A DNA stretch of 64,000 nt from Saksenaea vasiformis B4078 (Eukaryota > Mucoromycota > Mucoromycetes > Mucorales > Saksenaeaceae). The notes under the pieces were generated by a model that had not been told where the DNA came from, did not search any database, and saw nothing but the letters and a program-made list of their open reading frames with translations. The DNA lies in the NCBI GenBank assembly GCA_000697055.1, contig JNDT01001870.1:1-64000 (forward strand), read 5' to 3'. Position numbers and translations under genes: made by a program. Below are positions 34,085-46,461 of this stretch, piece after piece. Position 1 is the first letter of the stretch, and each line of letters opens with the position of its first letter.

Positions 34085-35978
34085 TCCAGACGTGCCTTGG
34101 CGAGCTGCACGATGTACAAAAAGCTTTCCCATAGGGGATAATGATTATTCAACGAACAACTTATTAAAAAATTGAATCAGCCAGAGGTCCCTTCATAGGA
34201 AGGAGAGCTTCCTATTTGGTTTGCATATGCCGTTCTCTTATGAGTCGGCTATTTTCTGTTCCACTTTCGTTGAGTACAAATGTGCATCCAGAGGGTAAAA
34301 AGAGTCGGGTTATAGAAGAGAAGCGGAAAGTAACAAGATGAACAGATGGCTGCAGATAACGAAAGGATGAGCCATAATGGCGTCACGTTTTTGGGATTGA
34401 AACTCACACGTAGTACAGATCTGGGGCTATCAGATCCGATTTGATATATATTTGTGTATATATACGCAAGTCTGGTCAAAATGACGGATTACCAATACTT
34501 ATCGTGGCTAGGCATCTAATACAATTGGACAACCAGTATTATTACCACAACCAGAATATCCGCTCTTCAGAATGTTCTTCTTCTTCCCGTGATGCAAATC
34601 ATTTTCTTTCTGGGCTGAAGCTAGCTCTCCGAAGAATCACCGCCACGTCGTTCCTTGGCATAAATATGTCCAAGATGCAGACCATATTTATGTGTGGTCG
34701 CTATGACCATCTTTTGCAACTATGCTGTCCAAGTAGCTGGTAGTGTACCGGCAGACGACGTTGAATGTGACCCTTTATCAGTTGAACAAGCGATGCGCAG
34801 CTCATAAATATCCGACTGTTCAAGAAACATCAGAAGCTGTCGTACAAGCACCCTTCTATACAGCAGGATAAAGTTGCACCAATCAAAGTTCTGGTGATAG
34901 ATTTGCTTTCTTTCTTAGCAAATGTCGTCTGTGCCCTTAGAAGGATATGGCGGTGACCAGGACGATCATAAACTGGTTACAGTACAAAACGCACACTTTT
35001 GGGACATATGATCAGGTGAGAAGATCCATCTTTTTGATCGGCTAAAAACGGGAAGCCGACGTTTGACGCTTCCTCACCGTGACGATCCATTGTCATAGCG
35101 ACCGATTGTCTTCGTTACACAGGCCGGTGGCGTAGGTATCATTTGAATTTTGTCGAAGGTGGTGTTTGCCTTTCGGCGTACGCGCACACTCTCTCCATAA
35201 ACGTGCACACACATACAACTCCGTACCCACGTTTACAGCTGGTTATTGATGATCCTTTAAACTTTGTCCCACTGTACTACCTGGTTCCCTTAACTATAGC
35301 TAGTTGCGGGTACTACTAATGTTGAGAGAGTACCATAATTTTATTCTACACGTAAGAAAACAAACATGAGCAAAACACGAATTATTTGCCAAGAATCGAA
35401 TAGCAAAAAGAAAAAGTGCCACAGCGTCTGAGAAGGTGCAACCGTGGGTAGAGCCAGGCATTCACGTTAAACCAAATCAATAAATAAGGTTCTGATCGTC
35501 AAATTGCCCATTTTCGCTTGTATGAAGTCGTCGTTCAGCTTTCTCTCTTTTTCCTTATTTTTCCCTAGAAAAGATAAAAATGGAAGTGAGACAAGTCAGC
35601 AAACGAAATTTTCCTTTTTCCCATGCGTTGTAGAGACGCTGACATTTTTAGGTTAACCATTCAAATACAAGACGTGAATCAAGAACTTTCAGAGGTGGCG
35701 TGTGGTTGGTTACACGGAGAAGCTAAGCCGCGGTTCGTTTGGGTTAACCGCTTATTTGTATGTCCTCCACCAAAAAAGTATTTCTTTGCTTTCTTTTGTA
35801 CTTCCTTACCTTCTTCTTTCCCCCCTGGTTCAATCTATCCATGCATTTTTTGCGGGAAGCATGTTACAGAAGGGTACGAAATGCTGGTGTTTTTTTATGA
35901 GCGTCTAATGAAAATGGGCCATGTTAGCCGCTTGAGCCAAGATTACTTGTCTTTAGTCGAGTATCAACAGCCGTCTGT
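34085..35978. other. Intergenic, no gene recognised
   Basis: Short open frames only; none carries a motif. The last 400 bp are pyrimidine-rich and may include an unrecognised first exon of the surface-protein gene, since that gene's signal peptide is short as modelled. Confidence 0.45.
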
Positions 35979-37687
35979 ATGGCACTCCTCTTTCTTGCTT
36001 ACTGTGGCTATCTCATAAGTCAGGTAAAGAGATTAAACTACCTACATTTGACTAACAATAATAATAAAAAAAGATCTATTTTGACAAGCCTCTGCTTCGA
36101 TTGTCGACAGAAAATGTTCCGCCCAGTTACCCAGCGCCGGACATCGAAATGTGTGTTCAAGCTTCTCCTTTTACTATTGTCCGTTGCGATCTGACTTGGG
36201 CAAATTGGACAGTGACCACGATCCCGGATTGTTACAGCAAGATTCGTTTGGGGACCCATCATTCCTATGATACTCAGTGGTGCGATCTCTTCGAAGCGAA
36301 CGGTACGCTTTCTTTTGGCGTCGAAGCGAGTTACCCGCCCAACACCGACTTGATCAAACGGATCGATATTTATTGGAAGATCAACAATATCACTGCTGTA
36401 GAGAAGGTCTCTTTGTCAGTGCCTGCAATGGCAATGCAGCTGTACTCACCATCATTTGATCGATGGAGTGTAAATTCGAAAAATATGATTCGACAACAGG
36501 TGAGGAGAGCTTAAACAAAATTGGGATGTGCTAAATTCGTTATCCGACAAAGGCCCAACCTTTTCGTGACATGGAACTCGGCAGTTACCGCTCAACGTCT
36601 TTCGTCAATGCAACCACGTCTGTCTTTTTCTCCCCAATGAAGTATCGAGCCATTCGACCGGGAGACGGCGCATCGATCCTTGGCTTTGGTGCCAACTATG
36701 TTGATATTGTGACATTGAGCCCGACACAGCATACGTGGCCGATGCATCCAAACCCAAACATTACTCGAGGCGACTATCACGGCTTATTTTCCGTGCAGGT
36801 AAAGACAGTTAAAAAAGAATACATCACATGCTTACTGAAATATACGCATAAGTTATCTAAAGGAACTATGGAGGTTAAGGTAAGTTTCCTTGCACGTGTT
36901 TCAACCCGTCATTTTCTAAATCTATTCTTAGACGGAGCAACGGATGCATACTGTTCTGCAAGCAGTTGCCATGGCTGGTGGTGCTTATGGTGTATTGACA
37001 ACGCTCTACATCTTGCTGTTTGGCATGACGCGACTGACTCCCTGGGGTTTAGCGCATCGTGTACCCGTCCTAGTGGGCCGAGCCAACCAAAAACTGCACA
37101 AACTGTCGACTAAGCAAGATCATCAAGGACCGCAGACAACTTCTTCGTCCTTCTTAGGTTTCCCTTGGTTCTTCCGCAAAAGAAATCAATCGTCCGCGGA
37201 ACATCAGAGCATGGAACTCAACAACAATGGTAAAGGGATGACTGACAGCAAACACAGCAAAGCGCTAGATGAGGATCAGGGATCTGAGCAGATGTTGTTG
37301 TACCAGCCGCCTTCTTTACCCCTATCACCGATGATCAACAATGCTCAAAGTGATCAGTTTAAACAGGAACATCAAGAACTGCAAAACCGATCAAAGGAAC
37401 TCGAATCGCGCGTAGAAGAATTGGAGATGATATTGCGCGAGTACTTCTTGAATACAGACTACCTTGACAAGGTAAACTTACGACAACGGACTCGACCTAG
37501 CATGGGACGGGAACGCCAGTCCATTACGAGACCTCGACGAGGATTGCCTTTCGATACAGAGGAGGAAGCATTGCCTGAGCGTTCAGAACCAAATGAACTT
37601 GTCGAAGTGGTAACATCAGAAGAACATACCGGTTCATCTGCTACGGTGCATGAGAAGAATAATGTTTCTAAGCATCATGTCGAATAA
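35979..37687 (+). CDS. Single-pass surface glycoprotein, unknown
   Basis: Four exons (35979-36023, 36074-36499, 36553-36798, 36932-37687) give about 490 residues with all joins in frame. Residues 1-15 form a short hydrophobic leader (MALLFLAYCGYLISQ), perhaps the end of a longer signal peptide whose start lies in an upstream exon. The extracellular part (to about 240) has paired Cys (EMCVQ, VRCDLT, DCYSK, QWCDL) and sequons (NWT, NGT, NIT, NAT). One membrane helix follows (AGGAYGVLTTLYILLFGM). The cytoplasmic tail of about 210 residues contains a coiled coil (ELQNRSKELESRVEELEMIL) and an acidic, Ser-rich end. The layout suggests a sensor or cell-wall-contact protein; that is inference. It is convergent with the TFIP11 gene. 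Confidence 0.75.
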
Positions 37688-37844
37688 TATACATCTTATC
37701 TATAGCATTTATTTATTTTATTTCGTTTTGTAAATAGAGAACAACTTAAATAGTTTACAACGTTATTTTTACTGTTTATTGAGAAAAAAAAAACTTTTTT
37801 TTACGGTTGATTAGGAATGCATGAACAAATTCAAAATGGATAAC

Positions 37845-40017
37845 TTATGGTTTCACGACAGGTTCGCCATTGGCTGCCGTGGACATCATATCAAGTGCTT
37901 TTCGGAGATTTTGCGCAACCAACGCATTGGAGCTAAGGTCATAGGAGCCAAACACTTGTTTCCACCATAGGTACCATTCACCAACTTCATCGTAATTGAC
38001 ACGGCTGCGATCGAGCGTTAACCATCGGTAGAGAACATCCAACCACTTGCTGAAGAATTCATTGTCCAAAAGCTGACCCATAATTGTTTCTGAAAACATA
38101 TCTTTCCACGCCAAACACCAGATCAGTGGTTCCAATTGTTGATCGCGCGGGTTTACAATAAATTCGCTTCGGAGCACCTGTGTCAAACGAGGTAAAATGG
38201 TTTTGACAAGGAACCCTTCCATTTGTGCTGGGGTCCAGACATCTTTCCATGGATGAAGGATGTGATAAGCCGATTCGTCTGATGGATGCCATTGCCGCAG
38301 CACAACGGCCAATTTGTGCCGAATATTAGTGAACACGTCTGCTAGTCGCCATGCCTGCAGGACTGGCAGCCAAGGATGCAACCACGTATGGATCATCTCG
38401 GGATCGTTGCGGGGGTCCCAATCAGACACAGCCCGTGTGATTTTTGGTAAAAGAAGTTGATTGATAATATTTTCAAAAATAAATCGAGGAAGAACAGGCG
38501 GTTGCCACGCCTCTAGTAGTTGAATCATGGTGTCTGGATCGCGGATATCCCAATTATTACTAAAATTATTGTAAGCGTCAAATGGATGGGTATCACAGGA
38601 AATCAATCACTTACTTGATGGCACTTCGTACTTTGGCGAGCCAAATCGTATTCATCATCATTTCATAGGGCGTGGCGGTCAATGGTTTGTGGTTCTTTGG
38701 CAAACGTATACGATGTGTTCCGTTTGGCTGATCTACTTGCTTATCGTCGTTGCAACGCAGTAACCTGCGCCATCGCTTGACATCGTTCGCACCCCAGGTC
38801 GGCTCCGCAAGCACGTCCCAGTGCACCATTTTATATTTCATCACAGGAGCCCACACAGCCACTACCAACGCATCAAGGCCTAACGATTCTACTTGTTCCA
38901 GATAATCTGTCTCCAGTTTTTCGAAAGCATCGCCGAACAAAGAGGATATATTGGCATGCTCGTACGCGCCCGTCGCAAGAGCGTCTCTGGAGATCCGTTG
39001 AAGTTGTTGTGCAATCGCATTGGCTTCTTCCAGTTTCTCGGTTTCTACAGCACCGATCGTGCGGCGCTCTTCAATGGTATTCAGTTCATCCGTCAGCGCC
39101 TTCATACGGAACGTGTTTGTTTGTTTCTCTCGAGACAAGTTCTCCAAATCAGCACGCGATAAATCAACAAGAAGACGTAAATTATGTCGCAGCTCAGGCA
39201 ATCTCGTCGTTGTTTCCATCAACGTGGGTGATTCTGTCCGTTCAATCTCGGACAGCTTCACTTCGCGTATAGTAGGACCCCGCATATCAATAACTTTTTG
39301 CTGTGATAGCGGTATCTCCTGTCCGACCGTATCTGCAACGATCTGTTCCGCAGTTTTGTATACTGTTTTTGGTTTGCGTGGTTTACGTGTGTCCCTTTTC
39401 CATGCTTCGCGTTTTGCATGAACAACTGTTTCTTCTTCCGACTCTGAAGCTGACTCGTCCGATGTCTTCCCTCGTTTGTGCATGGCCTTGTCCTGGTCTG
39501 TCCGTTCGTCAAAACCACGGAAACCCATACCCATACGTGCTGGACGCTGTTTTGTCTCGACAGGATTGATGATACCCTCTCCCTCAGCACCTAGACCTTT
39601 GCCTAACGACCAACCCATCTTTTCCAGCATCTTCTGTCCAAATCCTTTGGTGAACTTGTTGAACTTTGCGAAATCAGACGCGGGCGTAACTGGTCGTGAT
39701 GGCGTTGATGAGCCTTCTTTGCTTTTCTTTGCGACCTTTTCTGTAGCCCGATTGGTAGGTTTTGGTGAATCGCTTCCCAGTCTGAAATTGGGACCCATTG
39801 AATTACTCGAAGAACCTAATCCGAGTCCTCCTCTAGGCATAGATTCCTCATCATCGCTGTCTTCTTCGCCAAATCGTCGTTGACGTTTACGTACTCCAGA
39901 AAATCCGCTCAACTCCTCTTGAAGATCGTTCTCGGTAATGTCAAAGTTAATACGTCCTGCTTCCTCCTCATCTGACGAATCACCGCCATCGTTAATATAC
40001 TTTTTGCGTCTGCCCAT
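37845..40017 (-). CDS. TFIP11: G-patch splicing factor TFIP11/Ntr1
   Basis: TFIP11 (yeast Ntr1/Spp382) recruits and activates the DEAH helicase Prp43 to take apart the intron-lariat spliceosome. Two exons, 40017-38615 and 38559-37845, give 705 residues. The acidic N-terminus (INFDITENDLQEELSG) matches the TIP N-terminal domain. A G-patch lies near residues 121-165 (KGFGQKMLEKMGWSLGKGLG, then EGIINPVETKQRPARMGMGF). The C-terminal half is the GCFC domain, rich in Trp-Pro repeats (LLEAWQPPVLP, HTWLHPWLPVL, LHPWKDVW, YLWWKQVFG). The N-terminal exon is long for this region (1403 nt), and the only intron is 55 nt. Confidence 0.95.
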
Positions 40018-41453
40018 GTTGAAAAACCAGATTCGTTGTCGGTAATGGCCTGATCCAGCCCTTCAACTGCGGGATTTTTTACTGGTGACTTTGCCTTACG
40101 TGGAAAATTTATTTTGCGCTGGCGAATGGGACTGGGGTTTGGGCCGACTCGGGGAATCAGAGGAAAGCAGACTCCATGAGCAAGAATGAACATCCTATTC
40201 CTTGCCGCGCACATACTTACGCAGGTGAATGTTTAAGAGCAAGGGAAGTGGATTTTAGTTACTTGTGTAAATGTTCGAAATCTTCAGAACCATGTTAAAA
40301 TGTATACCAGCGTGCATATCCCACAAAGGACAATATGTGTGGACAGAAGTGTACTTGGAAGATGAGATACATGCGTCTACAACCTATCGCGGAGAGGTTT
40401 CCTCTTATTAGCCGAAGTAAAATCCTTCGAGGTGATTACTATAAACTAGTCGATTATTTCATACGTTGGACGGCAGACATGTAGTAAGGTCTACCAGTAT
40501 AGGGGAAGCCTATTGCTTGTGGTATGTAGCCATCCCACTGTTCCTAGAGTTTCCATGATGACTAGTCCCATTGGCAAGTAGCTGTATGTACAGACTCAAT
40601 ACATGCGATCTCCTATGTCGACAGAGTCAATGGAGATGCTCTGCTAATTAGAATGGTATAACCTGACATCGCTTCGATCAACTACCCATACAAAGATGGA
40701 TCAGTGGCAAGGACTTTTCATTACCAATACGCTATGGAGTAGTTTCTATGCGTGTTTGATGATATTCTGGCACCGAAACACAAAACGCTGCAAAGAACAA
40801 CGCGTTGGATTGCACAGTGTATGCTCAGAGTAAAAGAACTATCTGATGCACTCCGACTATGGCGATAAGCGATTGTACCATGGCTATCAATTTGAGCATA
40901 GATGTTCGAAAATTAACTTCTACTGACTGCCCCTCTGTATATTTTTGTAATACGGCATAGCGGTATCAGACGTTTCTAGGGCAGACCTGAGATCCCAGGC
41001 TAGGTTTTCTTGATTCAATACTTTGGACCTCGCGACAAAATCCGTTCACTTTATCGTCTGAGACTTGGCTTTTTGACGGCACGGAAAGTTATGACAAGTT
41101 GCTCAAATGTCAATTAATGGAAGTATTACTCGACTAAAAATGACCGTGGTGTAAGAACATATGCGTCCTTCGACGTACCTGTCCTGTTTCTCAGGAAAAA
41201 AGAACGCAACGCTGGATTCATTTCTCGCACTGCACCTTATGCCGGTACTTCATCTTACTTGACTCATAAACTCCATTAGCGTTAAACCTCTTTCTTCGCT
41301 CAACACGTATTCATACCTTTGAGATCTAAATGCAAGATGGCTGCTTTTTTAATTACACCGTTTGAGAACAAAAAGGTCGAGCACGCGCGCAAGTGACGTT
41401 TATTTTGAAGGCCTGTTGTTGATTTCAGTGACATTTCTCTTGAATGCACAACA
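40018..41453. other. Intergenic, no gene recognised
   Basis: Only short open frames are present. The left part holds the TFIP11 promoter; nothing else is identifiable. Confidence 0.5.
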
Positions 41454-42102
41454 ATGGGTAGAGAAGGACAGGTACGCGCAATGATAGATGGCTATCGGAG
41501 AATGTATAAGAAGTACGATCTCACGGGGCAAGAAAGGAGGCGGATGACGGCGGATGAAGTCAGCGAAGACGAATTGGAGAGAATAATTGATGTGCTTCCA
41601 AATGACGAAGCTGAAGCTATTTGCTACAGTGTCCAATCAATGAGCGGCGATTATGCTGTATATGAAGTCCATGCCGAGCGAGATCTTTTAAAATCGTGCA
41701 CGTGTCTAGACTTTGCGGGCCGTAGACTTCCATGCAAGCACATGTATCTCGTATGCCGTTTCGACGAGAACGTACGCGTAGTAGAAGAAGAAGGTAAATT
41801 CAAACTTTAGATTATGCAAATTAAACAGTCTTTTTTTCCCGATGTATTACAAAGATAGCGATTCTGCAGTTTCATCGCCGCCTATTGCCCCTCATACTGC
41901 GCGGATTACAAAACCTCGAGTCGATTTAATTGCTACTGGCAAGTCTGTTGTTCCAAAATATCGAAAATTCCTAGGCGAGCTTCAAGATGTCGAAGTCACT
42001 CTTTCAAAGGAACAACGCGGAAGACTGAAGTACTTGCTGAAAGAAATGGAAAAAGTCATCCACGACAGATCAGCTCCTTGCAACTGCAAACTGTTTGCTT
42101 GA
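41454..42102 (+). CDS. Small SWIM zinc-finger protein, perhaps MULE-derived
   Basis: Two exons, 41454-41793 and 41855-42102, joined by a 61-nt intron, give about 195 residues. A SWIM zinc finger (CTCLDFAGRRLPCKHMYLV; C-X-C then C-X-H) lies near residues 82-97. SWIM fingers bind DNA or protein and are the usual C-terminal module of Mutator-like (MULE) transposases. The upstream catalytic DDE domain of such an enzyme is absent here: the ORF begins about 80 residues before the finger. The frame is intact with a functional-looking intron, so this is either a domesticated remnant or a small host SWIM protein. A basic segment follows (RITKPRVDLIATGKSVVPKY) and a short coiled coil ends the protein. 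Confidence 0.65.
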
Positions 42103-43352
42103 TAGACTATGCCCGTCAGCAACCCCCCCCCCCCCTCTTTTTTTTTTGTATCATGCTCCATCTTTTGACAATACCATGTCTTACTATCATGTTTATTGAA
42201 CGAATTCTATGCTGTTCCAGAATAAGCTTTACGTCACATGAGGGACCAATTCTACTTCTCGACACAGAAAAAAAATACATTATTTGCAGACGCAAGTGTC
42301 ACTATGTTTTAGTGCTTCTTCGTACGAACTATACTGTGAAGTCCTAAGAAGTGCAATATCAGTCTTCTCGAAAGCGTACTCAGCTGACACCAACGCTCCT
42401 CCCAATCCTGTGATTTCAACCTAGACAATAGAAATGACCTTTCTGTTTTCATAGTTATGTCACGATCATTAGTTACATGTAATCTAGCAATAGTCAGCTT
42501 ATCGCAAGAGAGCCATTTTGGATAAAGCTGCTAAACCGGATAGGCATTCCTGTTGAATGGACAGCATATATTATCAATCTTATCAGCGTTATTTTCATAG
42601 CGTGAACGATGGTTCCTGTCTTTCTGACGTTGGTCCTTGCCAACTCTGTGATGGAATAGGAGATATTGATAAAGAACGAAGGGACTCTGACTACTTGTAT
42701 AGTCTACAATGGATATCATTTACCTGCATCAAAATAGCTTCATGAAAATGGCGAACTGATCTGGCGTCTCTGAAATATATATATATCCAGGTCCAAATAG
42801 CATTCATGATTCGCTTTATAAGAAATTGGCCCGTCACTAAGGTATGAAATAAATCATCTGTTTTTTGAAAGGATTCAAGGGCAACTAACGAGATTTACTG
42901 CCAGTGGACACTACAATTATTCAGCAAAGGGAGAAGATTAGGGTTTTCCATGTTTCCCTTACCCGCCAAACGGACTAAACTGGATTTTCCCGGGGTAGAT
43001 TGATTTCCCGTCGTTTTCCTTTTCAGAAATTGGGACGTAATCGCTTTACCAATTTTGATGCATTTGGTAGGTCTGAGACTGTTTGTTACTTGCTGACAAA
43101 TGAAGACGGCGTGACCTACACCCAAGCAAGCATACGATGGCTACTGGAGGTCCATGTCTTTGTTGTGTCCTGGTGTAAACGTATTCTGACGTGAATGGTC
43201 GCTACAATCGGGGACTTTGTTTGTATATTTCGACAGCATGATAATATTTCGTGTCACTTTCGTGTGACTAACACAGGTAGACTGGCTTTGAATCGTGAAG
43301 GGTATAAATTGCGGTTAAGACTTTCAGTTCGCTGGTTAGTCACAACAGTACT
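42103..43352. other. Intergenic, no gene recognised
   Basis: It starts with a run of about 14 Cs followed by a T-rich tract (about 42122-42147). The rest has short open frames only. The right end is the promoter of the aldo-keto reductase. Confidence 0.5.
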
Positions 43353-44730
43353 ATGGCTTCTGGTCGCGTTTTTAAGCTGTAAGCATTCATTAAACTATCT
43401 CTTCAAGGATTTCTCATGAAATACGCTACAGTAACACGGGTGCTCCCCTTCCTGCTCTTGGTCTCGGAAGTTGGCAATCCAAGCCTAACGAGGTCTACAA
43501 CGCCGTATTGGCCGCTATCAAGGCTGGGTAATCTATCTCATCTGCCAACAGAAGAAGAAGAATCTAATTGTCCTCGGATAGTTATCGCCATATTGACACT
43601 GCTTTTGTTTGTAAGTTAGAAAATGAAATGAATGCATGTGCTTACGACGGAAAATAGATCAAAACGAGAAGGAAATTGGTCAAGCCATCAAAGACAGCGG
43701 CATTCCTCGTGAGGAACTCTTTATTGTCACTAAACTTTGGAATACTTCCCATCGTCCCGAGGATGTGGAACGTGCGTTCGAGCGATCGCTGAAGGATCTG
43801 CAGCTCGACTATCTTGATCTCTATTTGATGCACTGGTAAAATGACACAATGATGCATGGGATAAAGCCCACGTGCTAAGATGACGTTTTAGGCCTGTTGC
43901 TTTCCAACCCTCCGATGAATTGTCGCCCAAGGATGAAAACGGTAACATCCTTTTTGACAAGGTCGACTATACTGAAACTTGGGCGGTAAGACATAAGGAA
44001 AAAAGCAACACATTTGAAACGCCGCTAATCTATCACGTAATGCGGTTTTACAATTAGGCAATGGAGAAGTTGCTTGGACCCAAGTTGAGAGCCATTGGTG
44101 TGAGTAACTTCAACGTACCAAAGCTGGAACGCCTTATCAAGACGGCTAAGGTGATTCCCGCTGTGAATCAGGTAAAGAAGAAGGAGAAGATCTCTTTTGT
44201 ATGGATGCTCAACGTACAATGCTAGGTCGAAATGCATCCTTTCCTGCCTCAAACGGAACTTGTCGAGTACGCCAAGCAGAAGGGAATCCACGGTAAGTCG
44301 ATTAAATCAAGAGAAGGGTGTTGGATTATCTAACCATGCTATCAGTCACTGCCTACTCTCCTCTTGGCAGTACGAACTCTCCTTTCTTGCAAGATCCCAC
44401 AGTGGTAATGTGTCCATGCAACACAATGGAACGAAGTCATTGATCGCTTATCTTTTTTATTTATTTTTCCAATAGGTTGCTATTGCGCAAAAGTATAACA
44501 AATCTCCCGCTCAGATTCTTCTTTCTTGGGGTATCCAGCGGGGTGTCTCTGTCATTCCCAAGTCCGTCACACCATCTCGCATTGTTGACAATTTCCAAGA
44601 TATCATTCTGGATGAAGCTGACTTCCAAGCAGTGAGTAAACTAGCTGAGGATCACGGAAAGCGCCTGGTGGATCCTGCAAACTTCTGGAAGGTCGACATC
44701 TTTTCTTCGGAGGAACTCCGTTACCTTTAA
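43353..44730 (+). CDS. Aldo-keto reductase
   Basis: Aldo-keto reductases reduce carbonyls with NADPH. Nine exons (43353-43378, 43432-43527, 43582-43610, 43658-43835, 43892-43985, 44058-44171, 44226-44292, 44346-44404, 44476-44730) give 305 residues, the family norm. The catalytic tetrad is visible: Asp and Tyr in HIDTAFVYQNE, Lys in [10 protein letters not shown], His in DLYLMHWPVAF. Further signatures are [29 protein letters not shown] and the cofactor block [11 protein letters not shown] (Lys for the 2'-phosphate of NADPH). Closest in feel to glycerol dehydrogenase/xylose reductase types (Gcy1-like), but substrate cannot be set from sequence alone. Exon 3 is only 29 nt. Confidence 0.93.
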
Positions 44731-45571
44731 ATAAATTAGTACCTTTTGTTTTCTTTCTTTCTTTCTTAAATGTTCTGTCATTATCGTATTAGTCGATCGT
44801 TATTTGCTGTCTGTAAATTAACTGTGAATTTTTAGTTTAATAACCATGCAACGTCCGCAAATATGAATGGCTTGAGATGCTGTTAAGCCAGGAATGTGTA
44901 ACTTGGAGGATAAGCAACAACTTAATTTGCACAATCTCTCACAGTAACAGGAGCCGCTGCCGCGGCGACCCGTCAAAAGCTTACTGACCGGATTTGGACC
45001 AAGTGAGCCATGCTTAAACAAGCCGTCAAGTCACGTTTCCAAAGTGATACGTCCCTTAAGATGATGGACTGTTTTGCAAGCTCGTTTTGGCCATGGTCCT
45101 GATATGAACTAAAAAAAAGAAAAAAAAGAAGTGGCGCGTCGTACCCAAGAAATGATATAGAAGGTAATGCTATTTTCGGCATAGCAACTACTGAAAGCTG
45201 AAAGCTACACGTTTGCATGAAACTCCAAGAATAACGTAATAACGACGGGAAAAAAGAGTGAAAAAGGCGAAATGGATCTCTCTCCTTTCCCTACACAGGT
45301 AAGCCGGCAAAAAGTACATATCATCCTTTCATTCTATAATTGACAGTTTCCAATGTAACAGAACAATCACACAGCAGCAAAAAGAAGAAAAGAGGGATCA
45401 ACAAATAGAAATAAAAGCAGGACGACTGAGGAGACAATAGGTGGCCAGAAGTAACGTTTAATTCACATGATGACATAAGGATATCCGTTGGAATGTATCC
45501 ATTCTTTACCTTTTTTTTTTTCCTTTGCCTGGTTTTAATGGATCCTTTTTCGTTTCGCTTTGTGTGACAGG
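44731..45571. other. Intergenic, no gene recognised
   Basis: No coding segment is supported. It holds the 3' end of the reductase and the promoter of the membrane protein that follows. Confidence 0.55.
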
Positions 45572-46414
45572 ATGAGTAGTGACGAAGGAAAAAGAACATG
45601 CTTTCAGGGTTTGTTTTACAGACATGGTCTCATCACTGTATTGACTGGTATTCATGTGGTAAGAAAAGAGAGAGAGAAATCCTTTCTACGTTTGCACTTG
45701 AACGAAAAAAAAAAACAAACAGTGATCTAGGTCAGAGCTTTACTGGAAACATGGAATACGTTTGACACCGGTTGGCCTGGTAATCCACAGCGGTTGAAGT
45801 TTTCTTTTCGTATTGATTTGTTGATTTGTTCTTTAGTCTCCGCATCTCCTTTTGTTATGCCGACTACATATGTATCGTGTATCTTATCTCTTCTTATGTC
45901 TTTGGTTGGACTTGTTGGTTCTTGGAGTGTGTACAAGGTAATACAACGCATACGGTGGATCCATTTGGGTCTGAGTACCATCTTGTGGGTTAGGATTACC
46001 CACAACCGCTTCGTAGCTCTTGGTGGTGTGCCTGTACACTGACGGTGTTTACGTTAATGAGTAACCTGGCCCATTTGTCTGTGATGGGCATTAGCAGGGA
46101 CCGGTTTGTGGCAGGGGGTTTGACATTACCCGGCAGTGCCTGCTCTGGTTGTCTGTTTGGATCTGCATGCTTCCGTATTTGGCAAGCATCGATGGGCTGG
46201 GCAGCACTAGCCACACTGTTTGCCTTTGCCTACAATGTAAGCCACCACCCTACCATGAACACACGAATCAAGTGGTTTTATATAGGTTGGACTAGCTTAT
46301 GTCCTTTACAGATTCAAAACGCAACGCACGGAAGTGAGACCGTGCCTTGGAACAAACAATGGGTCCTACATGCTTTCACTGATGCCGATTCAACCTTCGG
46401 GTCGGGCAATATAG
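45572..46414 (+). CDS. Four-helix membrane protein, unknown
   Basis: Four exons (45572-45658, 45731-45937, 45994-46236, 46286-46414) give 221 residues with all joins in frame. Hydrophobic segments lie near residues 14-30 (FYRHGLITVLTGIHVV), 58-95 (two close helices, including SCILSLLMSLVGLVGS), 103-120 (WWCACTLTVFTLMSNLAHL) and 160-185 (MGWAALATLFAFAYNVGLAYVLY). A WPGNP motif lies between the first two. The overall shape recalls small fungal tetraspan proteins, but no CCG tetraspanin motif is present and I do not recognise the family. It is convergent with the BIO3-BIO1 gene; only 47 bp separate the two stop codons. Confidence 0.7.
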
Positions 46415-46461
46415 GCAGACTGTCTATTTATTATTTACTTTATAAAAAGAAAGGAAGAAAG

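Noticed and set aside
45794..46042. 83-codon frame read as a separate small membrane protein
   Set aside because: It is exon 2 of the four-helix protein reading through its intron; splicing at 45938-45993 gives a longer in-frame product.
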